A stretch of 64,000 nucleotides of DNA, taken from Monodelphis domestica (Eukaryota; Chordata; Mammalia; Didelphimorphia; Didelphidae). Both the position numbers and the translations under genes were made by a program. Of this stretch, positions 39,201 through 47,581 are shown in pieces; position 1 is the first letter of the stretch, and the number at the start of each line of letters is the position of its first letter. The notes below the pieces were generated by a model. The model had not been told where the DNA came from. It worked only from the letters and a program-made list of their open reading frames with translations, and made no database searches. The stretch covers positions 183,005,309-183,069,308 of the forward strand of contig NC_077228.1 in assembly GCF_027887165.1 (NCBI RefSeq). Direction: 5' to 3'.

Positions 39201-41711
39201 TGGATTGTTGCTGGGGCTTAGGTTGGGCTCCATGGAAGACTCTTCTAGCCCAGAAGTGCCTGCAGAATCTGAACTGTGACCAGAAGAGGATACTGACTGT
39301 GCCCTCTGGCTGTCCTCTGACATGCAGGTGACACAGCTGGTATCCTCTACCCTGATGTTGGCCTCCTCAAATGACTCACTGTGGTGGACGGCCTGGGGTG
39401 GACATGCTGCCAAGGAGAAACGATGGGCAGAATTCTTTGGCTTGTCATCAAGGGCAGCCCTGGACATGAGGCTGTTCGTCAGACAACTCACATAGGAGAC
39501 TTGCTCATGAATGAGGTTCTCCTCCTTCTCCTCCTCCTCTTCCTCCTCCTCCACCTCCTCCTCCTCCTCCTCCTCCTTCTTCTCCTCCTCCTCCTCCTCC
39601 TCCTCCTGTAGGCCAGCTGCTTCCAGCTCCACTATCTCTCTTACTGCCTTTGGTGGCTCAATCACAGCCCTACTAGGATCTAATATGTTCTGCCCCAAGA
39701 CAGGTTTCTGGCTGGCTAGGGCAAAGTTCTCCTCCACTGAGCCTTCAACCCAACTAACTAAGGGTTGACAGTTGTGTTGCTTGAGGCTACCCACTGTTTT
39801 CCCTAGCATTTCTTCCTTTGCTGCCAAGATCACTTTGGAAATTATCTGCATGGCTGCCTGTTCAATATCCTCTCTGATTTCTAGGCTTCCTTTCTCTTCT
39901 CTGATTTCTAGAAGGCTTCCTTTCTCCTCTCTGATTTCCAGAGGGCTTCCTTTCTCCTCTCTGATTTCCAGAGGGCTTCCTTTCTCCTCTCTGATTTCCA
40001 GAGGGCTTCCTTTCTCCTCTCTGATTTCCAGAGGGCTTCCTTTCTCCTCTCCGATTTCCAGAGGGCTTCCTTTCTCCTCTCTGATTTCCAGAGGGCTTCC
40101 TTTCTCCTCTCTGATTTCCAGAGGGCTTCCTTTCTCCTCTCTGATTTCCAGAGGGCTTCCTTTCTCCCCTCTGATTTCCAGAGGGCTTCCTTTCTCCCCT
40201 CTGATTTCTAGAGGGCTTCCTTTCTCCTCTCTGATTTCCAGAGGGCTTCCTTTCTCCTCTCTGATTTCCAGAGGGCTTCCTTTCTCCTCTCTGATTTCCA
40301 GAGGGCTTCCTTTCTCCTCTCTGATTTCCAGAGGGCTTCCTTTCTCCTCTCTGATTTCCAGAGGGCTTCCTTTCTCCCCTCTGATTTCCAGAGGGCTTCC
40401 TTTCTCCTCTCTGCTTTCCAGAGGGCTTCCTTTCTCCCCTCTGATTTCCAGAGGGCTTCCTTTCTCCCCTCTGATTTCCAGAGGGCTTCCTTTCTCCCCT
40501 CTGATTTCCAGAGGGCTTCCTTTCTCCCCTCTGATTTCCAGAGGGCTTCCTTTCTCCCCTCTGATTTCTAGAGGGCTTCCTTTCTCCCCTCTGATTTCTA
40601 GAGGGCTTCCTTTCTCCCCTCTGATTTCTAGAGGGCTTCCTTTCTCCCCTCTGATTTCTAGAAGGCTTCCTTTCCCCCCTCTGATTTCTAGAGGGCTTCC
40701 TTTCTCCCCTCTGATTTCTAGAAGGCTTCCTTTCTCCTCTCTGATTTCTAGAGGGCTTCCTTTCTCCTCTCTGATTTCTAGAGGGCTTCCTTTCTTTAGC
40801 TCCCCTGCAAGGTGGTCCCCATCTAGGAAACCTCCAGATCTGCTACCTCTGACCTGATGAGTCAATGCCTCTTCTTCCTGTGACAATTCTGCTTGACTTG
40901 ATGCTATAAAGCTATTCAATACTTTCCCCAGGTATTCTTCCTTCTGCACTGTCCTGACTAACCGAGATCTACTCTCCTTCCCTTTTTCTTCTTCCATCAC
41001 AGTATCCTGGCTAGGAAGTCTGTTTCTGGATTCAAAACGAAGGTCGTGGGACAAGCCACCTTCTTCAGACATGTTCTCTCCTGGGGCTGCATCGCCCGTT
41101 CCTTCTATTCCACTTGTCTCCTTTATCTTCTCCAAAGGGCCATGCTGCTCAGAGGGGGCCTCCAAATGGTCTGGCCAGCCTTTCCCAGGTGTCAGACTGA
41201 ACAGGGACTCCTGTTTTTGTAGTTCTATTGCTTCATGGGGGAAGACAGCATCCTTCAGGGGTGGAAGTGAAGGCTCTTTGGTAATAGACCTCGTTTCCTG
41301 TTGAGATGCTGCTTTTTCCAATTTTCCATCTTCCTTGCGTACACCCATTTGGAGCTTTGGGTCTGTGGTGACAGGGAAGGTGCTAGTAGAATCTGATTTT
41401 CTTGGAACTGGATATGCCTGTGATGGTTTAGTTACAAGTTCCACAGAATTTTTACCCATAGTTACTATCTCTTTTTCCGGAGGCCGTGAACCATCTGATG
41501 GTAAAGGCACTACTCTGGTATAGCAGACTTCTTCCCTCAAGAGAGATTCCTCAATTGGGGTGTCTGTCCTAAGATCTTTGGCTGCGGCCACTGCCTGCCT
41601 GTCACGACTGCTGACATGCTCTTTTTTCCGAGAGAAAAACCACCACCAGCCGACGAGTGCCAAAACTCCAGGCAAGGCTAAGGGGAAGATTGCACGGAAC
41701 TGTATGGCCAT
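21629..41711 (-). CDS. AKAP1: AKAP1, A-kinase anchor protein 1 (whole coding region, ten coding exons)
   Basis: AKAP1 anchors PKA regulatory subunits, phosphatases and mRNAs at the mitochondrial outer membrane. I rebuilt ten coding exons by following splice sites and reading frame: 41711-39080, 36226-36093, 34879-34753, 33929-33802, 28750-28573, 26642-26492, 24688-24621, 23545-23472, 22399-22337, 21703-21629. Their lengths sum to 3630 nt, exactly 1209 codons plus TGA, with no internal stop and all phases compatible. Domain order: membrane anchor (about 4-27), disordered region with a decapeptide array (about 304-613), PKA-anchoring helix (about 615-636), poly-Glu (about 702-731), KH domain (about 920-990) and Tudor domain (about 1067-1125). 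From memory human AKAP1 is 903 residues; the excess here equals the roughly 309-residue array. Nine of ten donors are GT and one is GC. The identification rests on recognised KH, Tudor and C-terminal sequence and is very secure; the array is the unusual part. Confidence 0.97.
22337..22399 (-). CDS. AKAP1: AKAP1 coding exon 9
   Basis: A 63-nt phase-0 exon encoding residues 1165-1185, [15 protein letters not shown] followed by SMIGEE. The acceptor is tctctag|gttacc and the donor is agag|gtaata. The 'TGLPLIQLW' block is conserved in AKAP1 and belongs to the second half of the extended Tudor fold. Confidence 0.95.
22424..23455 (+). mobile_element. L3/CR1-type LINE fragment in AKAP1 intron 8
   Basis: About 1 kb of sequence resembling the 3' half of L3 (CR1 clade): a 'gtgctgtttaacatttctgtcaat' start, '...acttcctaacaattagag' near the end, and the typical transition to the 3' end. 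It is highly degraded. It fills most of the intron between coding exons 8 and 9, antisense to AKAP1, and reaches within about 20 bp of each exon. Confidence 0.7.
23472..23545 (-). CDS. AKAP1: AKAP1 coding exon 8
   Basis: A 74-nt exon encoding residues 1140-1164, [16 protein letters not shown] to GTPLLAQ. The acceptor is tccaaag|atgagg and the donor is ctcag|gtagga, ending in phase 0. It matches the acidic 'FSPEADAA' stretch of mammalian AKAP1. A Pro stands where I recall Ala in 'GTALLAQ'. Confidence 0.94.
24070..24265 (-). repeat. Marsupial SINE in AKAP1 intron 7
   Basis: Reverse-orientation copy, 'aacctttatcttctgtc' to 'ctgtgctacctaactgc'. It is in the same orientation as AKAP1 transcription. 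Confidence 0.85.
24621..24688 (-). CDS. AKAP1: AKAP1 coding exon 7 (Tudor end)
   Basis: A 68-nt exon encoding the end of Arg 1117 and residues 1118-1139, [22 protein letters not shown]. The motif '[11 protein letters not shown]' is characteristic of the Tudor/SNase-like extension in AKAP1 and related Tudor proteins. The acceptor is ttctacag|gtctga and the donor is tcag|gtaaag. Too short for a standard ORF search; found by scanning for this motif. Confidence 0.95.
25955..26095. repeat. Degenerate TA/CA/TG simple sequence in AKAP1 intron 6
   Basis: Short alternating purine-pyrimidine words (acacata, tatatgta, tgtgtaca) without a fixed period. The ORF reading through it is a product of the bias. 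Confidence 0.85.
26492..26642 (-). CDS. AKAP1: AKAP1 coding exon 6 (Tudor domain core)
   Basis: Encodes residues 1067-1117, including [14 protein letters not shown] and the diagnostic [14 protein letters not shown] strands of a Tudor domain. The aromatic positions W1080-W1081 and Y1099/Y1102 are present. The acceptor is tctacag|tagcag and the donor is tcag|gtcagg, carrying two bases of an Arg codon. Read alone in phase 0 the exon would begin with a TAG, which fixes its phase. Length 151 nt. Confidence 0.96.
26643..28572 (-). other. AKAP1 intron 5 (GC-AG class)
   Basis: A 1.93-kb intron with donor GCAAGT and acceptor ctctacag. It contains an old L1 3'-end fragment (about 26755-27540) in plus orientation; the remainder looks unique. 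Confidence 0.8.
26755..27540 (+). mobile_element. Old L1 3'-end fragment in AKAP1 intron 5
   Basis: Shows 'ctacctcacacccatcaaaatggc', 'gtggagctgtgaattggtccag' and the A-rich end near 27520. Antisense to AKAP1. Degraded, without usable ORF. Confidence 0.65.
28573..28750 (-). CDS. AKAP1: AKAP1 coding exon 5 (extended Tudor, N-terminal part); GC donor
   Basis: Encodes residues 1008-1066, from [20 protein letters not shown] to IPTLPTPVE, the beta-rich region before the Tudor core. The acceptor is cttggcag|ctcatg. Only one extra base (G) can be carried into the next exon, because exon 6 reads correctly only in phase 1. The donor is therefore gaag|gcaagt, a GC donor whose flanks match the best GC-AG consensus (AG|GCAAGT). 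The same coding exon length and phase fit the mammalian gene. Confidence 0.95.
28880..29205 (-). mobile_element. L1-derived 3' fragment in AKAP1 intron 4
   Basis: Reads as a reversed L1 tail ('gaaaaatgatatgctttgatctgcattgagactcc' is the complement-side landmark). A similar sequence is at 63665-63880. Confidence 0.45.
30000..30190 (+). repeat. Marsupial SINE followed by TA/CA microsatellite
   Basis: 'gatagctaggtagccagtgg' to 'gacagaaggtaaagagtt'; the tail has expanded into TA/CA repeats at 30189-30286. Confidence 0.85.
30189..30286. repeat. TA/CA microsatellite in AKAP1 intron 4
   Basis: Alternating TA blocks with a central CACACA run, grown from the tail of a SINE. Confidence 0.95.
30385..31093 (+). 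mobile_element. Solo LTR inserted in an old L1 3' end
   Basis: A 709-bp element beginning tgaaag and ending ttaca. It is flanked by aatggg (30379-30384) and aatgga (31094-31099), a 6-bp target duplication with one difference. Removing it joins the flanking L1 3'-end sequence into the expected 'gttgtaatggaatattattgtg'. A TATA-like ttataaaa lies near 30654. No viral genes are present. Confidence 0.75.
33020..33192 (+). repeat. Marsupial SINE, diverged, in AKAP1 intron 4
   Basis: 'gggcaggctaagaggcc' start and 'gttctgccttggaactgatac' tail region, followed by an A-rich end. Confidence 0.75.
33802..33929 (-). CDS. AKAP1: AKAP1 coding exon 4 (KH domain end and linker)
   Basis: Encodes residues 965-1007, [20 protein letters not shown] to LPSLPMTSW. 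The first part is the final helix of the KH domain; the rest is the Pro/Leu-rich linker toward the Tudor region. The acceptor is attcag|gatctc and the donor is tgg|gtaagt, a perfect consensus. Ends in phase 0. The sequence is almost identical to mammalian AKAP1 at this place. Confidence 0.96.
34753..34879 (-). CDS. AKAP1: AKAP1 coding exon 3 (KH domain core)
   Basis: Encodes residues 923-964, [20 protein letters not shown] through QICHIE. The KH-domain GxxG loop is visible as G-K-Q-G (930-933), preceded by the VGRLIG helix start, so nucleic-acid binding should be retained. The acceptor is cttgaag|cactt and the donor is gaag|gtcagt, with one base carried over. There is no long ORF here on the minus strand; the exon was found by translating the phase-compatible frame. 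Length 127 nt. Confidence 0.96.
36093..36226 (-). CDS. AKAP1: AKAP1 coding exon 2
   Basis: Encodes residues 878-922, from [13 protein letters not shown] to IWEIEVPK, which leads into the KH domain. The acceptor is ttgcag|gttcag. The first two bases complete a Gly codon begun in the previous exon. The donor is aag|gtaaga and the exon ends in phase 0. The Ser-rich start and the 'IWEIEVPK' end match the mammalian AKAP1 pattern. A single exon of 134 nt. Confidence 0.96.
36227..39079 (-). other. AKAP1 intron 1 of the coding region
   Basis: A 2.85-kb GT-AG intron, largely unique sequence. It contains a MIR-like fragment near 36985-37110 and G-rich simple sequence near 37610-37630. No coding exon or RNA gene was recognised in it. 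Confidence 0.8.
39080..41711 (-). CDS. AKAP1: AKAP1 coding exon 1 (large exon: membrane anchor, decapeptide array, PKA helix)
   Basis: This exon encodes residues 1-877 plus the first base of codon 878. It opens with [15 protein letters not shown] and a hydrophobic stretch to about residue 27, followed by RKK: the tail-in membrane anchor and basic flank that target AKAP1 to mitochondria. The start is supported by in-frame TGA codons within the 22 nt between the splice acceptor (exon starts 41733) and this ATG. The middle is low-complexity, acidic and probably disordered. It contains the tandem decapeptide array (about 304-613), then [18 protein letters not shown] (about 614-631), which fits the alternating hydrophobic pattern of the PKA RII-anchoring helix. 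A poly-Glu run follows, then conserved '[10 protein letters not shown]', '[10 protein letters not shown]' and 'SNGVLKGE' segments known from mammalian AKAP1. The donor is gag|gtagga. The ORF runs past the donor to 39048, but those codons are intronic. Confidence 0.97.
39518..39606 (-). repeat. GAG trinucleotide tract encoding poly-Glu in AKAP1
   Basis: A (CTC/CTT)n run on the plus strand reads as GAG/AAG codons in the AKAP1 frame. It gives about 30 residues at positions 702-731, almost all Glu, with a few Lys and one Val interrupting. It lies about 70 residues after the PKA-anchoring helix. It is a typical purine-rich coding microsatellite that can change length without frameshift. I do not recall a run of this length in human AKAP1. 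Confidence 0.93.
39874..40800 (-). repeat. 30-bp in-frame tandem array (30 exact-length units plus one 27-bp unit) in AKAP1
   Basis: From 39901 to 40800 the sequence is 30 consecutive units of exactly 30 bp. One shortened 27-bp unit follows at 39874-39900. Each unit encodes a decapeptide of the type (E/G)EKGSPLEIR; variants are SLLE (units 3, 5 and 30, counting from the protein N terminus), SLE (unit 31), ESR (unit 13) and IGE (one unit). Units differ at only a few silent or near-silent positions (CTA/CTG for Leu, GAG/GGG at the unit boundary), so the array is young or homogenised. I recall no such array in human or mouse AKAP1. Because the period is a multiple of three, length changes keep the frame. 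The true copy number may be affected by assembly collapse or expansion. Confidence 0.97.
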
Positions 41712-41733
41712 CCTGGAGATTCAGCAGTTTCAC
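41712..41733 (-). other. AKAP1: AKAP1 5' UTR portion of the first coding exon, with splice acceptor
   Basis: On the minus strand a pyrimidine-rich tract ends in ctatag|gtgaaactg, so the exon begins at 41733, 22 nt before the ATG. Two TGA codons (41732-41730 and 41720-41718) are in frame with that ATG. They block any N-terminal extension through this acceptor and support MAIQ as the start. At least one upstream non-coding exon must exist further toward higher coordinates. Confidence 0.75.
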
Positions 41734-42024
41734 CTATAGAAAATAAGAAAGTAGCACAAGTCAGAAGGAGGTTGATTATCTAGCCAAACAAAAACTTTTC
41801 ACAAGTTACCTATTCTGCTATTTCTAGCCTCCTACTACAGCACAAATGCAGAGAGATATGGGAAAATTCAATATCAGTTATTCAATGAGCACTCTAAGGT
41901 CAATTACTATTAATTCTCCCTGTCCAATATACATCCCATTCAGAAATTCCTTTACAATTATGCTTAAATTCTAATTTCATCACAATTCAAATCAGTGACC
42001 AAAAATTAAACCTGAAATTCTGGC

Positions 42025-42200
42025 TACTGAAGTGACACCGAGGTATTGTAAATAGAGCTTTGAACCTGGGAGTCAGAGGAACTGGTTTCAAATCCCACAT
42101 CTGATACTTGCTAAGTAGGTAAGCCTGAGCAAGGCTCTTAATGTCTCCACCTCCCTTTCCTAAGCTGTCAATTGGGGCTACCTGGAGTTGTGAAGATCAA
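42025..42200 (+). repeat. MIR-like SINE
   Basis: 'gggagtcagaggaactggtttc', 'cttgctaagtaggtaagcctg' and a 3' part 'ctgtcaattggggctacctgg' match MIR organisation. Confidence 0.65.
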
Positions 42201-42369
42201 GATTGTAGATAGTATTTTATAAACTTTTAATCAGTGTATATAAACATCACTTGTTATTATCTTTCTGCTCAATGCACATTCCATTCAGAGATTCTTCTAC
42301 AACTCTTAATTTACACCCTAATCTCAGCACAACTGACACTAACCTCTCCATCCAAAAACATGGCTCAAG

Positions 42370-43260
42370 ACATCACATTTATTAGCACCTGTTTGTTTCA
42401 GGCATTAGGAATACGAAGAGAAAAAAATTTTAAGTCCCTACCTTCAAGGAGGAGAGTTTACAACATACACAAAAGTTAAATACAAAAATATCAAAAATGA
42501 GGGGGCACTCAAAGCAAGATCTTGACTGTGGAATACTATTCTAGCTGGAAGCAAGGGGAAGGGAAGGACACAGGGAAAGATATGAGGGAAACAGCACTTG
42601 AGCTGGAAAGAATGGAAGGATTCTGGGAGACTGATGCATGTTCCAGGTCTGTGCAAATGCTCAAAGAACTAGTATGTGAAGACTTCAGGCAACAGCCAGT
42701 GATCCTAGATGGCTGGAAAGCAAAATAAGGATGTTAAAAGGATCTAAAGGCCAGAGCAAGGAATTTGTATTTTCTTCAAGTCACAACAAAAAACTTTTTA
42801 AGCATAGTGACATGGTCAAATATGTGACCTAGGAGGATTGGGAGAGCTATGTGGTGAATGCATTGGAGGGGAAGAGACCAACTATATAGGGGAAACAACC
42901 TTAAGGTTCTTATAATAGTGCAAATGGATAGTGGCAATGACTAAAACTAACACAATGGCCAAAGAACCAAAGAAAAGGGGATTTGAGATATACTGTTGAA
43001 ATAATATAACAAGGCAACTGATAAGTATATGAAGGTGAAAAGGATCCAAGATGATGCTACAGTTATGAAAAACTAGTATTGCCACTGGGGAAAGAAAGGG
43101 AAAGATATGTTTAGAAGGGGTTAAGTTCAATTTGGGGTGCTAGTAGGGATATCTTTGTAGTGCAGGAATTATAGACTAGAGTTCAATGAAAATGAAGCTA
43201 GAGATCTTGACTTGAGAATCATCTGTATGGTGATAATCAAACCTCTTGGGAGTTATTCAT
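42370..43260 (+). repeat. Copy of the same ancient interspersed repeat
   Basis: 'tattagcacctgtttgtttcagg', 'aattttaagtccctaccttc' and 'gtgtctaggag'-type words follow the same order as 46285-46860. Related short copies are near 9515-9620 and 25045-25180, each beginning with 'atttatt' followed by 'tactatgtgcc' or 'tactacgtgc'. Family not named. Confidence 0.45.
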
Positions 43261-44579
43261 CTAGTGCTAATTTAACCAATGGGAGCTGATGAGATTGCCA
43301 AAGGAGAAAATATAGAGAGAAGAGAGCTTGATGGGTTACTTACACTTAAAGGACAGGAGACATATGATGAACAGTGAAGATTGAAAGGAACAAAGACAGT
43401 AGAAGAAAACCAAGTGAAAAGAATATCAAGAAAACCCAGGAAAGAAAATATCCAGGATGAGGTGGTCAGTAACAAACTTCACAAATCAAAGAACACTGAG
43501 GACCAGAATATCAAACCAGATCATTATTTGAAGAGCATTTTTCTGCAGAATGAAAGAATAATAAGCCTGACAATAATAAGAGGTTGAAAAGTAGAAAGAA
43601 AAAAGAATCAGAGAATAGAAACCCTTAAGGTTTGGGCAGAGAAAAGGGATAGAGATGGGTTTTTTTGTTTGTTTACAGGTAAGATCTGAATATACATTTA
43701 TGCTTCTTTGAATCAATCCCCATATGAGAACTATGTACGAGAAGCTAAGGAGAGATATACAGGGAAACACAGCCCTTGCCCTGTAGGAAATTACATTCTT
43801 GAGGCTGCTGGATAACTTGCCAGCTTTTCTTTGCCATCACTCTCTCGATTCTCTGAACTCTTCCTTAGCATTTAATGCCTATACTCCTCATATCACACCA
43901 ATCACATGCTCACATATGCATGTTCTGTCTCCCTCTATGCTGCCTCAGGCATGGCCTGCAATATTTTGTATTCCCCAAGGGCAGTCAGTATGTGATAATG
44001 GCTTGGTCCATCCTCTTTAGACAACTTCCCTCATGTCCTCTCTTCTCAAGGATCCCTAAAGGTTAGGTTACAGTCAACTCAGTTATTCACGCTAGTAGCT
44101 GAAACAGACTCAGTCAATTCAAAATTCAAAGAACCTGGGTCTCATCTGGGTTTTAAATACCAATCTACTTCTAAAATGAAATTAAAATAAGTTAAAAATA
44201 AGACCTCTCAAGGAAGACATTAAGAAATCTAGTTTCTTCAACCTGTCTCCACTTTACTTTGGTATTTTCAAACTTATGATATGTTTGCCTATTCTTCAGC
44301 CTTCCAAGGAAATGAGTTGGGAAGCATGGAGGTTAAAGACAGAAAAGGTCCAAGATACCATAATATTCATGGCAGGTACTTTGTGGTAGCAAAGCAACCA
44401 GCTGTAATGACTGACAGTAAAGTTTTGCTTGAATTTGTCTCTTTCTTTTGAGGAAGATTGTCTATGGTTCTGTGGGTGGAGTTGTTTTTAATGCCATAGG
44501 AAATTCTCCCAATAAGCAAAGATCCTCCCCATCCATGTAGATCAAGAATCCACTTGACAATTTTTGTTCCTAAAGAGTT

Positions 44580-44700
44580 GCTTGGGAGACCTAGGAGGTT
44601 AAGTGACTTGCCCAAGGCCACAGAGCCAGGATACCTCAGGGGTGGAAGTTGAACCCATGTCTTCCTAACTCCAAGGAGAGGCCCTCTTTGCTGTCTCTAC
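44580..44700 (-). repeat. MIR-like fragment
   Basis: 'gttaagtgacttgcccaaggcc' with 'cagagccaggat' and 'gaacccatgtcttcc' is the typical reverse MIR core. Confidence 0.7.
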
Positions 44701-45072
44701 CAGAGTTTATAAAATGTTACTAAAAAAAAAAAGTAAGATGACTAAGTTCTTAGACTTCTAAGGGATTCTGCCTAGCTATAATTGAATAGACTAAACACAG
44801 TCAAGCCCCAAAACAAGATCTGCCTTGTGTGGAACTAAAATCTCATTAGAGAAAGAAGACTTATACATATTCCTCATATATTACTCAATATAACACATCT
44901 TTATCAAATATTCTCTTTTTAAAATCACATTTTCTATCATCCAGGCATTCATAATCTTGGTCTTAAAGCTTGGGCAGCTCAGGTCCTAATATGTTAAAGT
45001 TTCATCAAAAGTTTAGATTTCACTGGATTTAGAGAATCTTTGCAGAGAGTTTAGGTATTCAAGGGGGGGGTG

Positions 45073-45282
45073 GGGCATCTGTGTAGCTCAGTGGATTGAG
45101 AGCCAGGCCTAAAGATGGGAGGTCTTGGGCTAAAATCTGGGCTCAGACACTTCCTAGCTGTGTGACCCTGGGTAGGTCACTTGACCCTCATTGCCTAGCC
45201 CTTACCACTCTTCTGCCTTGGAGTCAATACACAGTATTGATTCCAAGACAAACAGAAGGTAAGGGTTTAAAAAAAAAAAGAC
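45073..45282 (+). repeat. Marsupial SINE, well preserved
   Basis: 'tgtgtagctcagtggattgag' to 'gaaggtaagggtttaaaaa'. A G-run precedes it. Confidence 0.88.
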
Positions 45283-45474
45283 TTGATCACTCAAGAGTAG
45301 GGGACACAGAAAGGAGAATATGGAATCTCCTGGGGTAGGGGCAAGGAAAGGCTAACTCTTCCCTGACTCTTAACTGCCTTGTACAAGTGAGACTTTGGAA
45401 CTCATCGCTATTAAAATCCTATTCTAGTGCTTCATTCTACAGAGATGGCCCAGGTTCCCAAGAGTTATGCCAAA

Positions 45475-46260
45475 ACAAAGAATTGGAAATTAAAAGGAAG
45501 TCACACGATTGGGGAATGGCTGAATAAATAGTGGTATATGGTGGTCATGGAATACTATTGTGTTTTAAGAAATGATGTGCAAGATGATTTCAAAAAGAGC
45601 TGGAAAGACCTACATGGACTGATGCAGAGTGAAATAAGCAGAACTAGGAAAACATTATATACTGTAACAGCAATAATGTGGAATGATCAAATGTGATACT
45701 TAACTGTTCTCAGTAATACAATGATGCAGAACATTTTTTTTCTTGTTAACCCTTACCTTCTATCTTAGAATACTGGTTCTAAGGCAGAAGAGTGGTAAGG
45801 GCTAGGCAATGGGGGTTAAATGACTTGCCCAGGATCACACAGCTAGGAAGTACCTACAGTTAGATTTGAACCCAGGACCTCCCATCTCTAGGTCTGGCTC
45901 TCAATCCATTGAGCCACCCAGCTGCTCCTCATCCAGAACAATTCTTATGGACTTAGGAAAGAATGCTATCCACTTGGAGAAAAGTATTGGAGTAAGAATG
46001 CAGATAAAAGCATATGATTTTTCATTTGTTTATTTGGGTATGTGTTTCAGGGATTTTGATCTTATAAGATTATTCACTTACAAAAATGAATATGGAAACA
46101 TATTTTATGTGATAATATACATATAAACCATACTGAATTGCTTGTCAGCTCCCAGGGGGGAAAGGGCAGAAGGAAAGGAGACAATTTGTACCATATAACT
46201 TCAGAAAAGTTATGTGGAAATTTATTACATATAAAAAAATTTTTTTTAATATATAAAAGA
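45475..46260 (+). mobile_element. Old L1 3'-end fragment split by an inverted SINE
   Basis: 'gattggggaatggctgaataaatag' and 'gatgcagagtgaaataagcagaac' at 45510-45650, then, after a minus-strand SINE (45738-45928), 'atgctatccacttggagaaaagtattgg' and the A/T-rich end at about 46250. One ancient L1 tail with a nested SINE. Confidence 0.65.
45738..45928 (-). repeat. Marsupial SINE nested in an L1 tail
   Basis: Reverse copy from 'ttaacccttaccttctatc' to 'gagccacccagctgctcc', interrupting an L1 3' end. Confidence 0.88.
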
Positions 46261-47231
46261 AAAAATCTAAAGACAACAGCAACAACAACAAAAAACATTT
46301 AAGTGCTTACTGTGTTGTCAGGTAAGCACAGAGCTCTGGGGGCCCAAAGAAAGGCATAATTGTCCCCCCAACCCCACCCCTCAAAAAAAGTTCCTGCCCT
46401 CAAACAGCTTACATTCAGATGGGTAATAATTAGGTATGATATGCACGGTGTGAATGTTAGGTAATCTCAAAGGGAAGACACTTAGGAGGAAAGGCAAAGG
46501 GGAGGGAAGGGGCAGGGAAAGGCTTCCTACAGAAAGCAGGATTTGAGGTGACTTGAAGGAAGCCATGAGGCAGAGAGAGCATTCCAGCTATGGGGACAAG
46601 TCAGTGCAAAAATACAGGGCTGAACGTCCTTTCCAAGGTTAACTGTGTACAAAGGACACAGAGGGGAGTGAAATATAAGAACACTGGAAAGGTAGTAAGG
46701 GGTCACAGTGAGAAGGGGTTTATATGCCACATGGGAGATTTTATATTTGATCCTAGAAGCCATAGGGAACCACGAGGCTCTATTTAGTACAGGGGTGACA
46801 TGGTCAAATTTACATTTTAGAAAGTCACATTGGCAGCTGAATGGAGGATGAGCATGTGCGGAGTGAGGAATTAGTGTGTTATTCTCAAGTTATTAAGTTA
46901 TTAATATCTAAGTTAGTGAAGCTAGTCCCCCCACCCCCAATCCATTTCTCTTCAAGCTCACTTCAAGACAAATTACCCCACTGCCTACTTCTTCAAGCAG
47001 GACAAAAGCCTTCCAGCCTTAAGTGAGTCTGTCTGGAGATTTGCCTGGGGTAGGTGTCCCAGATGAAGCCAAAGATCAAATCTTTGTTACCAATTTTGAG
47101 TACCCTTGTCTCAGAAGTCTCTCCCATGGAATCAAGTCCAATGGCTGGAAGGATGCTCATATCAGCCCCTCCCAGATAATCCAGGTCAGACCTCCTCTCA
47201 GTCTAATATTCCCCTATTAAAACCTTTGTCG

Positions 47232-47516
47232 GGGGCAGCTGGATAGCTCAGTGGATTGAGAGCCAGTCCTAGAGATGGGAAGTCCTAGGTTCAAATCTGT
47301 CCTCAGACACTTCCTACCTGTGTGACCCCAGGGTCACAGTGGATAGCTCAGTGGATTGGGCGGCTGGGTTGCTCAGTGGATTGAGAGCCAAGCCTAGAGG
47401 TGGGAGGTCCTAGGTTCGAATCCGGCCTCAGCCACTTCCCAGCTGTGTGAACCTGGGCATGTCACTTGACCCCCATTGCCTAGCCCTTACCACTCTTCTG
47501 CCTTGGAGCCAATACA

Positions 47517-47581
<65 letters not shown>

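Noticed and set aside
39381..39611. Plus-strand ORFs with poly-Leu or poly-Ser
   Set aside because: Antisense readings of the AKAP1 GAG tract.
39772..40857. A 361-codon plus-strand ORF opposite the AKAP1 array
   Set aside because: It is the mirror of a 30-bp repeat whose period is divisible by three, so a stop-free antisense frame follows automatically. Its sequence outside the array has no conserved features.
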